Part shown: positions 1-11,661 of the stretch, in pieces | Layout of the letters: every line of letters begins with the position of its first letter | How positions within the stretch are numbered: position 1 is the stretch's first letter | Source of the DNA: Selaginella moellendorffii | Lineage: Eukaryota > Streptophyta > Lycopodiopsida > Selaginellales > Selaginellaceae | DNA: 64,000 nucleotides | NCBI RefSeq assembly: GCF_000143415.4 | Contig: NW_003314335.1 | Span: forward strand, 61,555 to 125,554 | Direction of reading: 5' to 3' | Notes under the pieces: model-generated | What the model saw: only the letters and a program-made list of their open reading frames with translations | Databases searched by the model: none | Told to the model about the DNA's origin: nothing | Translations under genes and position numbers: made by a program

Positions 1-24
1 TGTACAAAAAGACGCCTGTGACAC

Positions 25-880
<856 letters not shown>

Positions 881-899
881 CAATTTGTAGCCTCTAGTG

Positions 900-2225
900 G
901 CCTTAAGAGAGATTCCCTAAAATATTTTACTATAAAAATATTTTAATGGTATGAGAGATATTTTTATATTGCCCCTTTTCCCTTGAAGGATAAATCACAA
1001 AGTTTAGTTAAGTATGTTGCCTCCTATTTGGCAACTCTACTAAAGAATATTACTTCATTCACTATAGTTTCTTTTCTTGGGTATATATCCTTGCTTTTTG
1101 AAAAAATAATGAAAAGATGTTAAAATAAAAACTAAAATAATAGGAACCTTGATAAATGGCTATATTGAATAGGATGAAAAAAAAACACCACTCTATATAT
1201 ACAAAAAATGCTTGGGCTAAACCTTGATCAATGGCTATATTGAACAAAATGAAAAAAACCTCCCCTATATATAAAAGAAATGTTAAGTAAATTTATAGCA
1301 AATGCCTAAAGACTATTTATCTCAACACTCCCTCTAGAAGATCCTATGAGGAGCATAATTTCCCATAGATAATTCGGCCTTTCATGCCCTGCCAAAAAGT
1401 GCACCAGATCACTGAAAATTGACTATGATATAAAAGTTTGGCTCAGGCATCCCAAGGGACAACTGTCACAAGTCCTTCCTCCAATCAATGGCAATTTTGT
1501 GCCTCACACACATGTTTTCAGTTTAAATCATTATCTCAAATGAGTTATTATCTTTATATAGTGTAAGGGTATATTGATGGATAATTGATTGGGACATTGT
1601 GGAAAAAATAACAAGTATGTATTATGTTCATGTAGTAGATTAAAACCCATTGCTTTCTTCCTCTATATTGATTTTTCTAGCACATTATTAAAGCTTATTA
1701 TTTAACATATGAAGGCTTAAAATTTTTGTGTGGATTTTAAGGGAAAGAAGAGTGGGATATGATTGATTGCTTTATAACAAAAGCTGGAACACCAAAAGAC
1801 TGGTGTATTCTAAGAAATCAACTACCTATTTATTTATATTGTTCTTGCATCTCTTTTTTTTTGGGTTTAATTTCATTACATTATAAATTTTGGGAACAGT
1901 GGATCATGTAATAGTAGATATCGAGGTGATAGTGATACCTTTTGTGTACAATAAAAAAAGTGTAATTGCACTTTGGTAATAATATGGATCATAAATTAGT
2001 AAAAAAAAAAAGATGATATAGTTGCACATGTTACATAAAGTGTCTATTCATGTGAGATATGCTGTGCAATTAAAACATGATTGTATGCATAATAATTTTG
2101 TGTGTAATTAAAAACAAGAAATAAGAATAATCTGAATAAATAAAAACTACTTATTTTAATATCACTGAAGAAAAGAAAGTCCAAAATGCTTAGGGTAAGA
2201 AAGAAAATGAAATTTTGTTGAAATA
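900..2225. other. AT-rich non-coding half of unit A
   Basis: No coding signal seen. The stretch is very AT-rich and is repeated at about 7960-9265 in unit B and, inverted, at about 13790-14869 in unit C. About 180 bp near 1256-1438 is present in A and in the inverted copy (about 14580-14800) but missing from B near 8325, so B carries a deletion. Confidence 0.7.
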
Positions 2226-2343
2226 AAAGTTTGATTTGATATAAATGTTTTTGAAAAATAAAATTTCTAAGTTGGAGCTGAAGTATATATATATATCTAT
2301 ATAGAGAGAATCACACAGGTATATTCTCTCTTCAGGGCCCTAG
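2226..2343 (+). repeat. Left inverted repeat flanking the gag/Crinkler half of unit A
   Basis: This stretch runs from AAAGTTTGATTTGAT through an ATATAT tract and GAGAGAAT...ATTCTCTC to GGGCCCTAG. It matches the reverse complement of 6713-6804, allowing for small gaps. The pair brackets about 4.4 kb holding the gag remnant and the Crinkler-like gene. The outer flanks do not match and no target-site duplication was seen. Confidence 0.8.
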
Positions 2344-2399
2344 TCAGAGCATGGTGTGTGGATGGTATTTACGCAAGGTCTGCTACTTCTTGCGTGGTT

Positions 2400-3180
2400 C
2401 CTTGTTTCCTAGATGCATCTCGGTGTTCAGACCTTCCACTACAACAACATGAATAAGACATTGTTGATACCTAGGAAATATAAGTCGCCAATCCAGAAAA
2501 TGCCAATAACACCGATAAATATGACTAACTTTATCAAACTGCCAATAATAGATATCACGACCATAACCACATCCTTGCCCTTGTCTTTGAACTTAAGCAA
2601 CAGTAACATCAACTTCCATTGGAACAAAACCATTTTTCATAGGAAATGGACTCTTGCTTCGTGTAGAGCTAAATATATCAAAGTGAATCAAGCTATAAAT
2701 GTTGTGGCTAACATTTTGTCAAGATTTTGTAGGATTTGTGCATGCACTTGCTCTAGCCATCCTTGACAATGCCCTTCACTTGACATAATGTTATGAGACA
2801 TTGCCTCTTCCACTTCTCACTACACATCCTTTAGCTTCACTTTCTCGAACGCCAAATTGCATTACCGACTCATATGGCCCTTGACGAATATAATGTAATT
2901 TTTAGAAGGCATCATCACAATTGTTAGCATATTTAAATGCACGTTTAAATACGTCCAGGAAAATATTCCAACCCTCACAAATAACTACGCTCATACCATT
3001 GTACCACTGTAACACCATCTCTTGGAGATACGTGGAAAACTTATGCAAACATTGAGCATCATCCCAAAAATGATATGTGCCAATTATCGTGAAGTGATCA
3101 AACCAATAATACACATCATTCCCAAAATTCCCACTGAATAACTCTGGCTGATAGGGTTTAGGGTTTAGGGCCAATATCAA
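2400..3180 (-). mobile_element. LTR-retrotransposon gag remnant, unit A
   Basis: On the minus strand an open stretch of about 92 codons (3180-2902) reads as a retrotransposon Gag core: a PELFSGN start, then V..W.DHF, W.D..CLHKFSTYL and an LQWYNGM..V..GW..F pattern. Further downstream on the same strand (about 2680-2400) lie an MEVDVTVA-like stretch and a QGQGCGYGRD-like basic/Gly-rich stretch, as found near the nucleic-acid-binding end of Gag. Stops separate the two parts. No protease, RT or LTR accompanies it, so it is a fragment. The same segment occurs at 9440-10220 and, more diverged, at 43000-44400. Confidence 0.7.
3153..3170 (+). repeat. Interstitial telomere-type repeat (TTTAGGG), about 2.5 copies
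   Basis: AGGGTTTAGGGTTTAGGG lies at the start of the gag remnant. On the minus strand it codes the LNPKP part of that reading frame. Unit B has one more 7-nt copy at the same place. Confidence 0.85.
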
Positions 3181-3589
3181 GGACCATATAAGTCAGTGAT
3201 GCAATTTGGCGTTCGAGGAAGTAGAGTTGAAGGATGTGTAGTGATAAGTGAAAAAAGCAATGTTTTATAATGTTATGTCAAATGAAAGGCATTGTTAAGG
3301 ATGGCTAAAGCAAGTGCATGCACAAATCCTAGCAGCAGGAGGAGCTGTACCACGTGCTGTGAATATTGCCACCAATTAAGTTTGATTGTTTAGTTGCAAC
3401 TATATACCATCAAATAATTTCACCAACTACTACTCCAATCAAAAGAGAAGGAGGTTTTTACTCTACCACGTAGATGAATGAAAATAAATAAATAAAAGAA
3501 AAGAAGTTGAGAAAAGCTAAAAGAAAAGGGAAATCTAAACAATGGATCTACCCAACATTCTAATTAAAATTTCTTTTCATCTCCATCAG

Positions 3590-4598
3590 TGCGAATGCGT
3601 GGAATAAGGAAAGAGAATATAAAAAATCTGTATATCAATTAGCCAAGAAACCTTAGTTTATGTATTAATCAAAATTGAAACTAACCCGATGGCTATTAAA
3701 ATCCCAAATATTAATATATAACATCATAATTGTACACTTAGACCTCACAAGGAGTGCTGTGCCACAACTCTGACAGTTGTATATATATGGCAATGGTACA
3801 TTATTTTCTCTTCCTTTCTTTTGTTTTGGTTTGCAGTCTAAACTAGTAGATGACTTGATACAAACTCCATGTCCTGAGACCTTAGCCCTCGACTGCACTA
3901 AACGTCTCGTGATGACAAAAATAGCAAAGTGATGAGATTATTTTATTTGTTTACAGCCTCTTTTCTAATTTCTCAGAGCGCTCAAATGATGCACCTAAAC
4001 GAAAGTTGAGAAGTTGGAAAACACTTAAGCGAGAGTGTCTCTAGAGAGTGTGCCGCAGCTCTCTACCTCAAGTTGGCCATCGTGCTTGCTTCTTCCAGAG
4101 GAGGAGGAGCTGGAGCGAGCTCGTCCAGTTCTTCCAGCTCACAATCGCCACCTCTGTGGTAAATCATCGGCAATCTCCCACGAAGGCATGCGGACTATCC
4201 ACGCTCTTGGCTGAATGTGCATGTTCCTCCAGAGTCCAGCACACAATCTTGATGATTGTGGAGGTAGACTGCACAGCCTGCAAGTCGATGGTCACGGAGG
4301 GATCTTAATGATAAATGGCTTCAATATCTCGGATTTTGCGGTTCCAGATCAAGGACGTGATAAAGGCTGCTTCCTTTCCCTACAGTCCCTGCGATGACCG
4401 GCTCGTCTCACCCACTTTCGGCTCCTTCGATATGGAGCGCCACTACTCCCACGAATCTGCTCGTCCCGGGCCCAGCTTGCCCACAAATCGATTTCCACGT
4501 GGCATGTCCAGCTGTACTGAACCATTTGAATTTAGACGAAGTCAAGTACATTCCAAACACACTTGTCAGCTTTATACATAACTAGTCTTCTTATCCCG
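3590..4598. other. Conserved unit spacer between gag and the Crinkler-like gene
   Basis: This stretch is repeated at about 10620-11660 and, in part, 17640-18443. Its distal part (about 4040-4570) is less AT-rich and well conserved among the three units, with short open stretches on both strands but no family I recognise. It may hold the 3' flank of the Crinkler-like gene or a decayed second gene. The part at about 3590-3760 belongs to a repeat also seen near 31494-31548, 32180-32250 and 44590-44750. Confidence 0.5.
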
Positions 4599-6702
4599 CT
4601 ACCCCTCATCCGATGGGAACACGAATTTAATTAATGTCGAGGTTCTCAGTTTCGATCTGATGAGAACATCTGCTATGTCACCTGACCATGAAAACTGGTA
4701 GACAACACCAGGAACAGTCAAGACTCCGAGCCTCTGTGTGTCCATGTTGAGGATAGCAGGCAGAGAAGACATCACATGTGTTCGAAGACGCTGGAATAAA
4801 AAACAAAAAATACAACATTGACACAAATACTAGATAACTGATGCCTACCTCGTTCACAAAAATTGTCAACTCTTTCCCAGCTAGCTTACCAGCCGTGCAC
4901 TTGATACTCAAAGCAGTTTCCTCCTTCAATTCAGTGTGTACTGTGGTCCGAACGGCTTCGATCGATATGCCAAACACAGTCACGCCGTCTTCCATCTCCT
5001 TGCATTGTACACTTCCCTTTCCTGTTGGATTGTAACGGGATGCAGCAAGAGACCAAACAAAATACCCATATAAGAACTTGCACGTACCTCCTCGCATCAA
5101 CACTGTTGGGAACTTCGCATCCCCCGATTTTTTGCTCATGTCCCCAAACTTGAGTCCTCCAGTATCAACTGTACCATCCATCCTCGAACGGACAATGTCA
5201 AAGATCTCCTCGATGGTCGAGCAGCTGATCGAGCAGTTAACGTGATCCTGCATCTCGAGAGCAATCGTCATCTCGAAAGGCAGGTACGTCCTCTTTTTCT
5301 TCCGCTCAGGCATCTCCTCTTTCTTGATCCACTCTGGACTTCTCGCTCGCTTCTTCGACTGCTGCTGCAGCGGCTGATCATCTGGAACGTCTTCCACCAC
5401 ACACAAGGGTTCTGAATCCAAAGACTTGCCACCCTCCATCTTCACTAAAACGGCGTACACTTGGTCTTCCTCCTTCACGCCTTGCAAGCCCGACAGGACA
5501 TCAGGATGCTCCCTTCTGAATGCCATCAGTGAAGAGCACAAGGCGTCGTAGTCGCTTTTGTTCATTGCTCTCTGCTTCAGTGCAGTCGAGATATGGAAAA
5601 GGACGAGTGGGGGGTACACCGAGTCTATCGGAGGGAATGTTGCTGGGCTGCTAGGCTGTAGATAGTGGAGGCCAGGTACTTGCAGGTTAAGACAGTTGCC
5701 TGAGAAAAACTTCACGTCACGCTTCTCCAAATGCAGGCCAATGGCAGCATCATTGACGCTACAGAAGTGACCACCCTGCGAGAGTTGGTGGTGAGCATAG
5801 CGTTCGAACAAGACCCAAGCTGCACTCCGCAGTGAAGGCAGTGCCCGAGTGCACTCCATCCAGTCCTTGATCTGTCCCTTATAGCATGCAATGGCAAAAC
5901 AATCTACAACCCACTCCGAAGTGAAGGAGATATGATCCACACAGGTAAAGTCCAGACTTGGCCAGGAAACAGAGGTCTCTGGCAAAAATAATGCACGGTA
6001 AATGTTGAGCTCTCCCACTTTCACAGCATGGTTCACAGCCATGCCTATCATGTTGTATACAAGTTCCAAAGGCATGAAGTAGTACCTCACGATTGGCCCG
6101 GCTATGTAGTACGTCACCCAGAAGTCGACGTGCGACTTATCTGCGTTCTCGGGCGCCGAGAAGTAAACCTGCTGCAACTCCTCGACAGACCAAGGAGGCA
6201 TGTAGAGCGCAAAGAAGCGTCTCTCATTGATGAGTTTGAGTGCGTCCACCCAATTCCTCTCCTCCGGTGATGCAAAGAGCACAGTCTGTGTAGCGAAGTT
6301 CCCAACAAACTCCTGATCCGTGAGAAGCCAAGCCCCCGGGATTTCGTAATCCTCTTTAGAACCGGGCGCGTAACTCCCATCCGGTTTGAAGATGTAAACC
6401 CTCTTCTTTTTTATTTCGACGAGCTGAACTATCACAGCCGGTATCCCTTCTTCACTGAGGAGCCGTTTCAGGACGTACCACAGAAAGCACGAGTTGCCGA
6501 TTCCAGGGTTTCCTGATATGTGGATGTAGCTCTTGCCCAGGCTTGCGAGCTCTCTCATGTCGGCATAGAGATCCCCATAGCATTCCCGTATCCACACTTT
6601 CCGCCTCCTCCTGGCGATGGGAGGGAGATCTATCCACCTACCATCAGGGTCTGTCGCTGCATGCCCATCATCCCCAACTGGCGCTATCGATTCCATCTGC
6701 AC
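4599..6702 (-). CDS. Crinkler/RHS-type P-loop protein, copy 1 (best preserved)
   Basis: Two exons, 6702-4849 and 4790-4599, join across a 58-nt GT..AG intron to give about 681 residues; the alternative is to read through the intron to a stop at 4678. The N-terminal half resembles the NTPase module of Crinkler/RHS-type proteins: a hydrophobic strand plus P-loop HISGNPGIGNSCFLWYVLKRL (residues 61-81, split here as GNPGIGNS at 64-71), then FFALYMPPWSVEEL near 163-176. The P-loop lysine is replaced by Asn, so nucleotide binding is doubtful. Basic clusters KKRAR (about 450) and RKKKR (about 467) look like a bipartite nuclear localisation signal, in keeping with the nuclear site of Crinkler effectors. 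The C-terminal 200 residues match no domain I know. The family is known from oomycete and fungal effectors and from some free-living eukaryotes and plants; a role here is inference. Confidence 0.72.
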
Positions 6703-6712
6703 CGCTCTCCCG

Positions 6713-6804
6713 CTAGGGCCCTAAAGAGAGAATATACCTATATACTCCAGCTCAACTTAGAAAATATATTTGTTTTAAAAATAATTATATCAAATCAAAC
6801 TTTT
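6713..6804 (-). repeat. Right inverted repeat of unit A
   Basis: This is the reverse complement of 2226-2343: it starts CTAGGGCCC and ends ATCAAATCAAACTTTT. It sits immediately upstream of the Crinkler-like start codon, so the promoter of that gene probably lies in or beyond it. Related right-hand sequence follows copy 2 near 13742-13800, where it passes directly into the inverted half of unit C. Confidence 0.78.
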
Positions 6805-7091
6805 GTAAACCTTGTTGAGAGATTCAGCGTGATGCCATCAAATTCAACTTTATCCAGACCTTTTTGGTTGACATGACATGGTTCCTTTTCTTTTTTATCT
6901 TGTATGTTTTGTAGAGCCAGATTTTGCTCTTTGGAATCCTGCTTATATGTGTATTTGAAAGCCTCCCAATCTTCCGTGACAGATTCTGCAAGTTCCAGTA
7001 ACGCATCCCACGTAAAGCCTTGATTGTTTTATATGAAAGAGAAATAGCAAATGCTCAAACCAATACTTGTGTACAAAAAGAGCCCGTGACA

Positions 7092-7945
<854 letters not shown>

Positions 7946-8916
7946 TCAATTTGTAGCCTCTAGTGGCCTTAAGAGAGATTCCCTAAAATATTTTACTATA
8001 AAAATATTTTAATGGTATGAGAGATATTTTTATATTGCCCCTTTTCCCTTGGAGGATAAATCACAAAGTTTAGTTAAGTATGTTGCCTCCAACACTTAAC
8101 ATTTGGCAACTCTACTAAAGAATATTACTTCATTCACTATAGTTTCTTTTCTTGGGTATATATCCTTGCTTTTTGAAAAAATAATAAAAAGATGTTAAAA
8201 TAAAAGCTAAAATAATAAGAACCTTGATAAATGGCTATATTGAATAGGATGAAAAAAAAACACCACTCTATATATACAAAAAATGTTTGGGCTAAACCTT
8301 GATCAATGGCTATATTGAACAAAATGAAAAGGGACAGTTGTCACAAGTCCTTCCTCCAATCAATGGCAATTCTGTGCCTCACACACATGTTTTCATTTTA
8401 AGTTATTATCTTAAACGAGTTATTATCCTTATATAGTGTAAGGGTATATTGATGGATAATTGAGATAGGGACATTGTGGAAAAAATAACATAATACAAGT
8501 ATGTATTATGTTCATGTAGTAGATTAAGACCCATTGCTTTCTTCCTCTATATTGATTTTTCTAGCACATTATTAAAGCTTATTATTTAACATATGAAGCC
8601 CTGAAATTTTTGTGTGGATTTTAAGGGAAAGAAGAGTGGGATATGATTGATTGCTCTATAACAAAAGCTGGAACACCAAAAGACTGGTGCATTCCAGGAA
8701 ATCAACTACCTGTTTATTTATATTGTTCTTGCATCTCTTTTTTTTGGGTTTAATGTCATTACATTATAAATTTTGGGAACAATGGATCATGTAATAGTAG
8801 ACATCCAGGTGATACTTTCAAAAGTGATACCTTTTGTGTACAATAAAAAATAGTGTAATTGCACTTTGGTAATAGTATGGATCATAAATTAGTAAAAAAA
8901 AAAGATGATATAGTTG

Positions 8917-9062
8917 CGTACCGATATCCATGAGCGATTTTTACGAGGATGAATTGCGTAACCCCCGCCTACCGAGACGGGCAAACGTCCCGAAGCAATT
9001 TGATCATGATTCGATTCATGACGATCATAGGTTGAGGGTTCGTACTCTCCAGTCATCGGTTG
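8917..9062. mobile_element. 146-bp insertion unique to unit B
   Basis: Unit A reads GATATAGTTG-CACATG across this point. Unit B has extra DNA between GTTG (8913-8916) and a second GTTG (9059-9062), which looks like a 4-bp target duplication. The insert is GC-richer than its surroundings, contains CGGG-7nt-CCCG and GATCATGA/TCATGA hairpin arms, ACCGAT near the left end and ATCGGT at the right end, and a tRNA B-box-like GGTTCGTACTC. It has no coding capacity. It could be a short non-autonomous transposon or a tRNA-derived element; I do not recognise the family. Confidence 0.6.
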
Positions 9063-9265
9063 CACATGTTACATAAAGTGTCTATTTATGTGAGATGTGC
9101 TGTGCAATTAAAACATGATTGTATGCATAATAATTTTGTGTGTAATTAAAAATAAGAAATAAGAATAATCTGAATAAATAAAAACTACTTATTTTAATAT
9201 CACTCGTGCCCAAAAGAAAGTCCAAGATGCTTAGGGTAAGAAAAAAAAGGAAATTTTGTTGAAAC

Positions 9266-9388
9266 AAAAGTTTGATTTGATATAATTATTTTTGAAAAAA
9301 ATATATTTTCTAAGTTGGAGCTGAAGTATATATATATATATCTATATAGAGAGAATCACATAGGTATATTCTCTCTTCAGGGCCCTAG
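9266..9388 (+). repeat. Left inverted repeat of unit B
   Basis: This matches 2226-2343 of unit A, including AAAGTTTGATTTGAT, the ATATAT tract, the GAGAGAAT/ATTCTCTC arms and GGGCCCTAG. Confidence 0.8.
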
Positions 9389-9439
9389 CTAGAGTATGGT
9401 GTGCAGATGGTATTTGCGCAAGGTCCACTACTACTCGTG

Positions 9440-10220
9440 TAGTTCCTTATTTCCTGGATGCATCTTAGTGTCCAGACCTTCCACTACAACAACATGAACA
9501 AGACATTGTTGACACCTAAGAAATATAAGTCGCCAATCCAGAAAATGCCAACAACACCGATAAATATGACTAACTTTATCAGACTCCCAACAATTGACAT
9601 CACGACCATAACCACATCCTCGCCCTTGTCTTTGAACTCGGGCAACAGTAACATCAACTTCTATTGAAACAGAACCATCTTTCATAAGAAGTGAACTCTT
9701 GCTTCGTGCAAAGCTAAATATGTCAAAGTGGATCAAGTTATAAATGTTGTGGCTAACATTTTGTCAAAATTTTGTAGGATTTGTGCATGCACTTGCTCTA
9801 ACCATCCTTGATAATGCCTTTCGTTTGACATAACGTTATGAGACATTGCCTCTTCCATTTCTCACTACACATCCTTTAGCTCTACTTCCTCAAATGCCAA
9901 ATTGCATCATCGACTCATATGACCCTTGACGAATATGATGTAATTTTTAGAAGGCATCATCACAATCATTAGTATATCTAAATGCATGTTTAAATACGTC
10001 CAGGAAAATATTCCAATCCTCACAAATAGCTACGCTCATACCATTGTAGCACCATCCCTTGGAAATACATGGGAAACTTATGCAAACATTGAGCATCTTC
10101 CCAAAAATGATATGTGGCAATTATCGTGAAGTGATCAAACCAACAATACACATCATTCCCAAAACTCCCATTGAATAACTCTAGCTGGTAGGGTTTAGGG
10201 TTTAGGGTTTAGGGCCAATG
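9440..10220 (-). mobile_element. gag remnant, unit B
   Basis: This is the unit B copy of the gag fragment at 2400-3180. The 101-codon open stretch 9736-9431 shows the conserved SIEVDVTVARVQ and QGRGCGYGRDVNC stretches. The upstream Gag core (about 10190-9950) is broken by small indels, including one additional 7-nt telomere-type repeat that shifts the frame. Confidence 0.65.
10190..10214 (+). repeat. Interstitial telomere-type repeat, about 3.5 copies
   Basis: This is AGGG followed by three TTTAGGG copies, one 7-nt unit longer than at the equivalent place in unit A. Confidence 0.85.
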
Positions 10221-11661
10221 TCAAGAGCCATATGAGTTGGTGATGCAATTTGGCATTTGAAGAAGTGGAATTGAAGGATGTGTAGTGAGAAGTGAAAGAG
10301 GCAATGTCTCATAACGTTATGTCAAACGAAGGGCATTGTTAAGGATGGTTAGAGCAAGTGCATGCACAAATCCTACAGCATGAGGAATTGTACTACGTGC
10401 TGTGAATATTGCCATCAATTAAGTTTGATTGTTTAATTGCAACTATATACCATCAAATAATTGCACCAACTGCTACTCCAGTCAAAAGAGAAGGAGGTTG
10501 TTACTTTACCACATAGATGAATGAAAAGAAATAAATAAAAGAAAAGAAGTTGAGAAAAGCTAAAAGAAAAGGGAAATCTAAACAATGGATCTACCCAACA
10601 TTCTAATTAAAATTGCCTTTCATCTCCATCAGTGTGAATGCATGGAATAAGGAAAGAGAATATAAAAAATCTGCATATCAATTAGCCCAAAAACCTTAAT
10701 TTATATATTAATCAAAATTGAAACTAACCCAACGGCTACTAAAATCCCACTATGCTAATATTAATATACGACATCATAGTTGTACACTTGGACCTCACAA
10801 GGAGTGCTGCGCCACAACTTTGATAGTTGTATATATATGGCAGAGGTACATTATTTTCTCTTCCTTTCTTTTGTTTTGGTTTGCAGTCTAAACCAGTAGA
10901 TGACTTGATACAAACTCCATATCCTGAGACCTTAGCCCTTGACTGCACTAAATGTCTCCTGATGACAAAAATAGCAAAGTGATGAGATTATTTTATTTGT
11001 TTACAGCCTCTTTTCTAATTTCTCAGAGCGCTCAAATGATGCACCTAAACGAAAGTTGAGAAGTTGGAAAACACTTAAGCGAGAGTGTCTCTAGAGAGTG
11101 TGCCGCAGCTCTCTACCTCAAGTTGGCCGTTGTGCTTGCTTCTTCCAGAGGAGGAGGAGCTGGAGCGAGCTCGTCTAGTTCTTCCAGCTCACAATCACCG
11201 CCTCCATGGTAAATTATCGGCAATCTTCCACAAAGGCACGCGGACTATCCACGCTCTTGGCTGAATGTGCATGTTCCTCCAGAGTCCAGCTGCAAGGAAC
11301 ACGTTGCGGGGCAATACAATCTTGATGATTGTGGAGGTAGATTGCACAGCCTGCAAGTCAATGGTCACGGAGGGATCTTGATGATAAATGGCTTCAATAT
11401 CTTGGATTTTGTGGTTCCAGATCAAGGACATGATAAAGGCTGCTTCCTTTCCCTACAGTTCCTGCAATGACTGGCTCGTCTCACCCACTTTCGGCTCCTT
11501 CGATCTGGAGCGCCACTACTCCCACGAATCTGCTCATCCCGGGCCCAGCTCGCCCACGAATTGATTTCCACGTGGCATGTCCAGCTGTACTGAACCATTT
11601 GAATTTAGACGAAGTCAAATACATTCCAAACACACTTGTCAGCTTTATACATCTTATCCCG

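Noticed and set aside
4048-4585. Several plus-strand open frames downstream of Crinkler-like copy 1
   Set aside because: The frames are not kept in the copies at 11267-11697 and 18196-18453, and no motif is visible.
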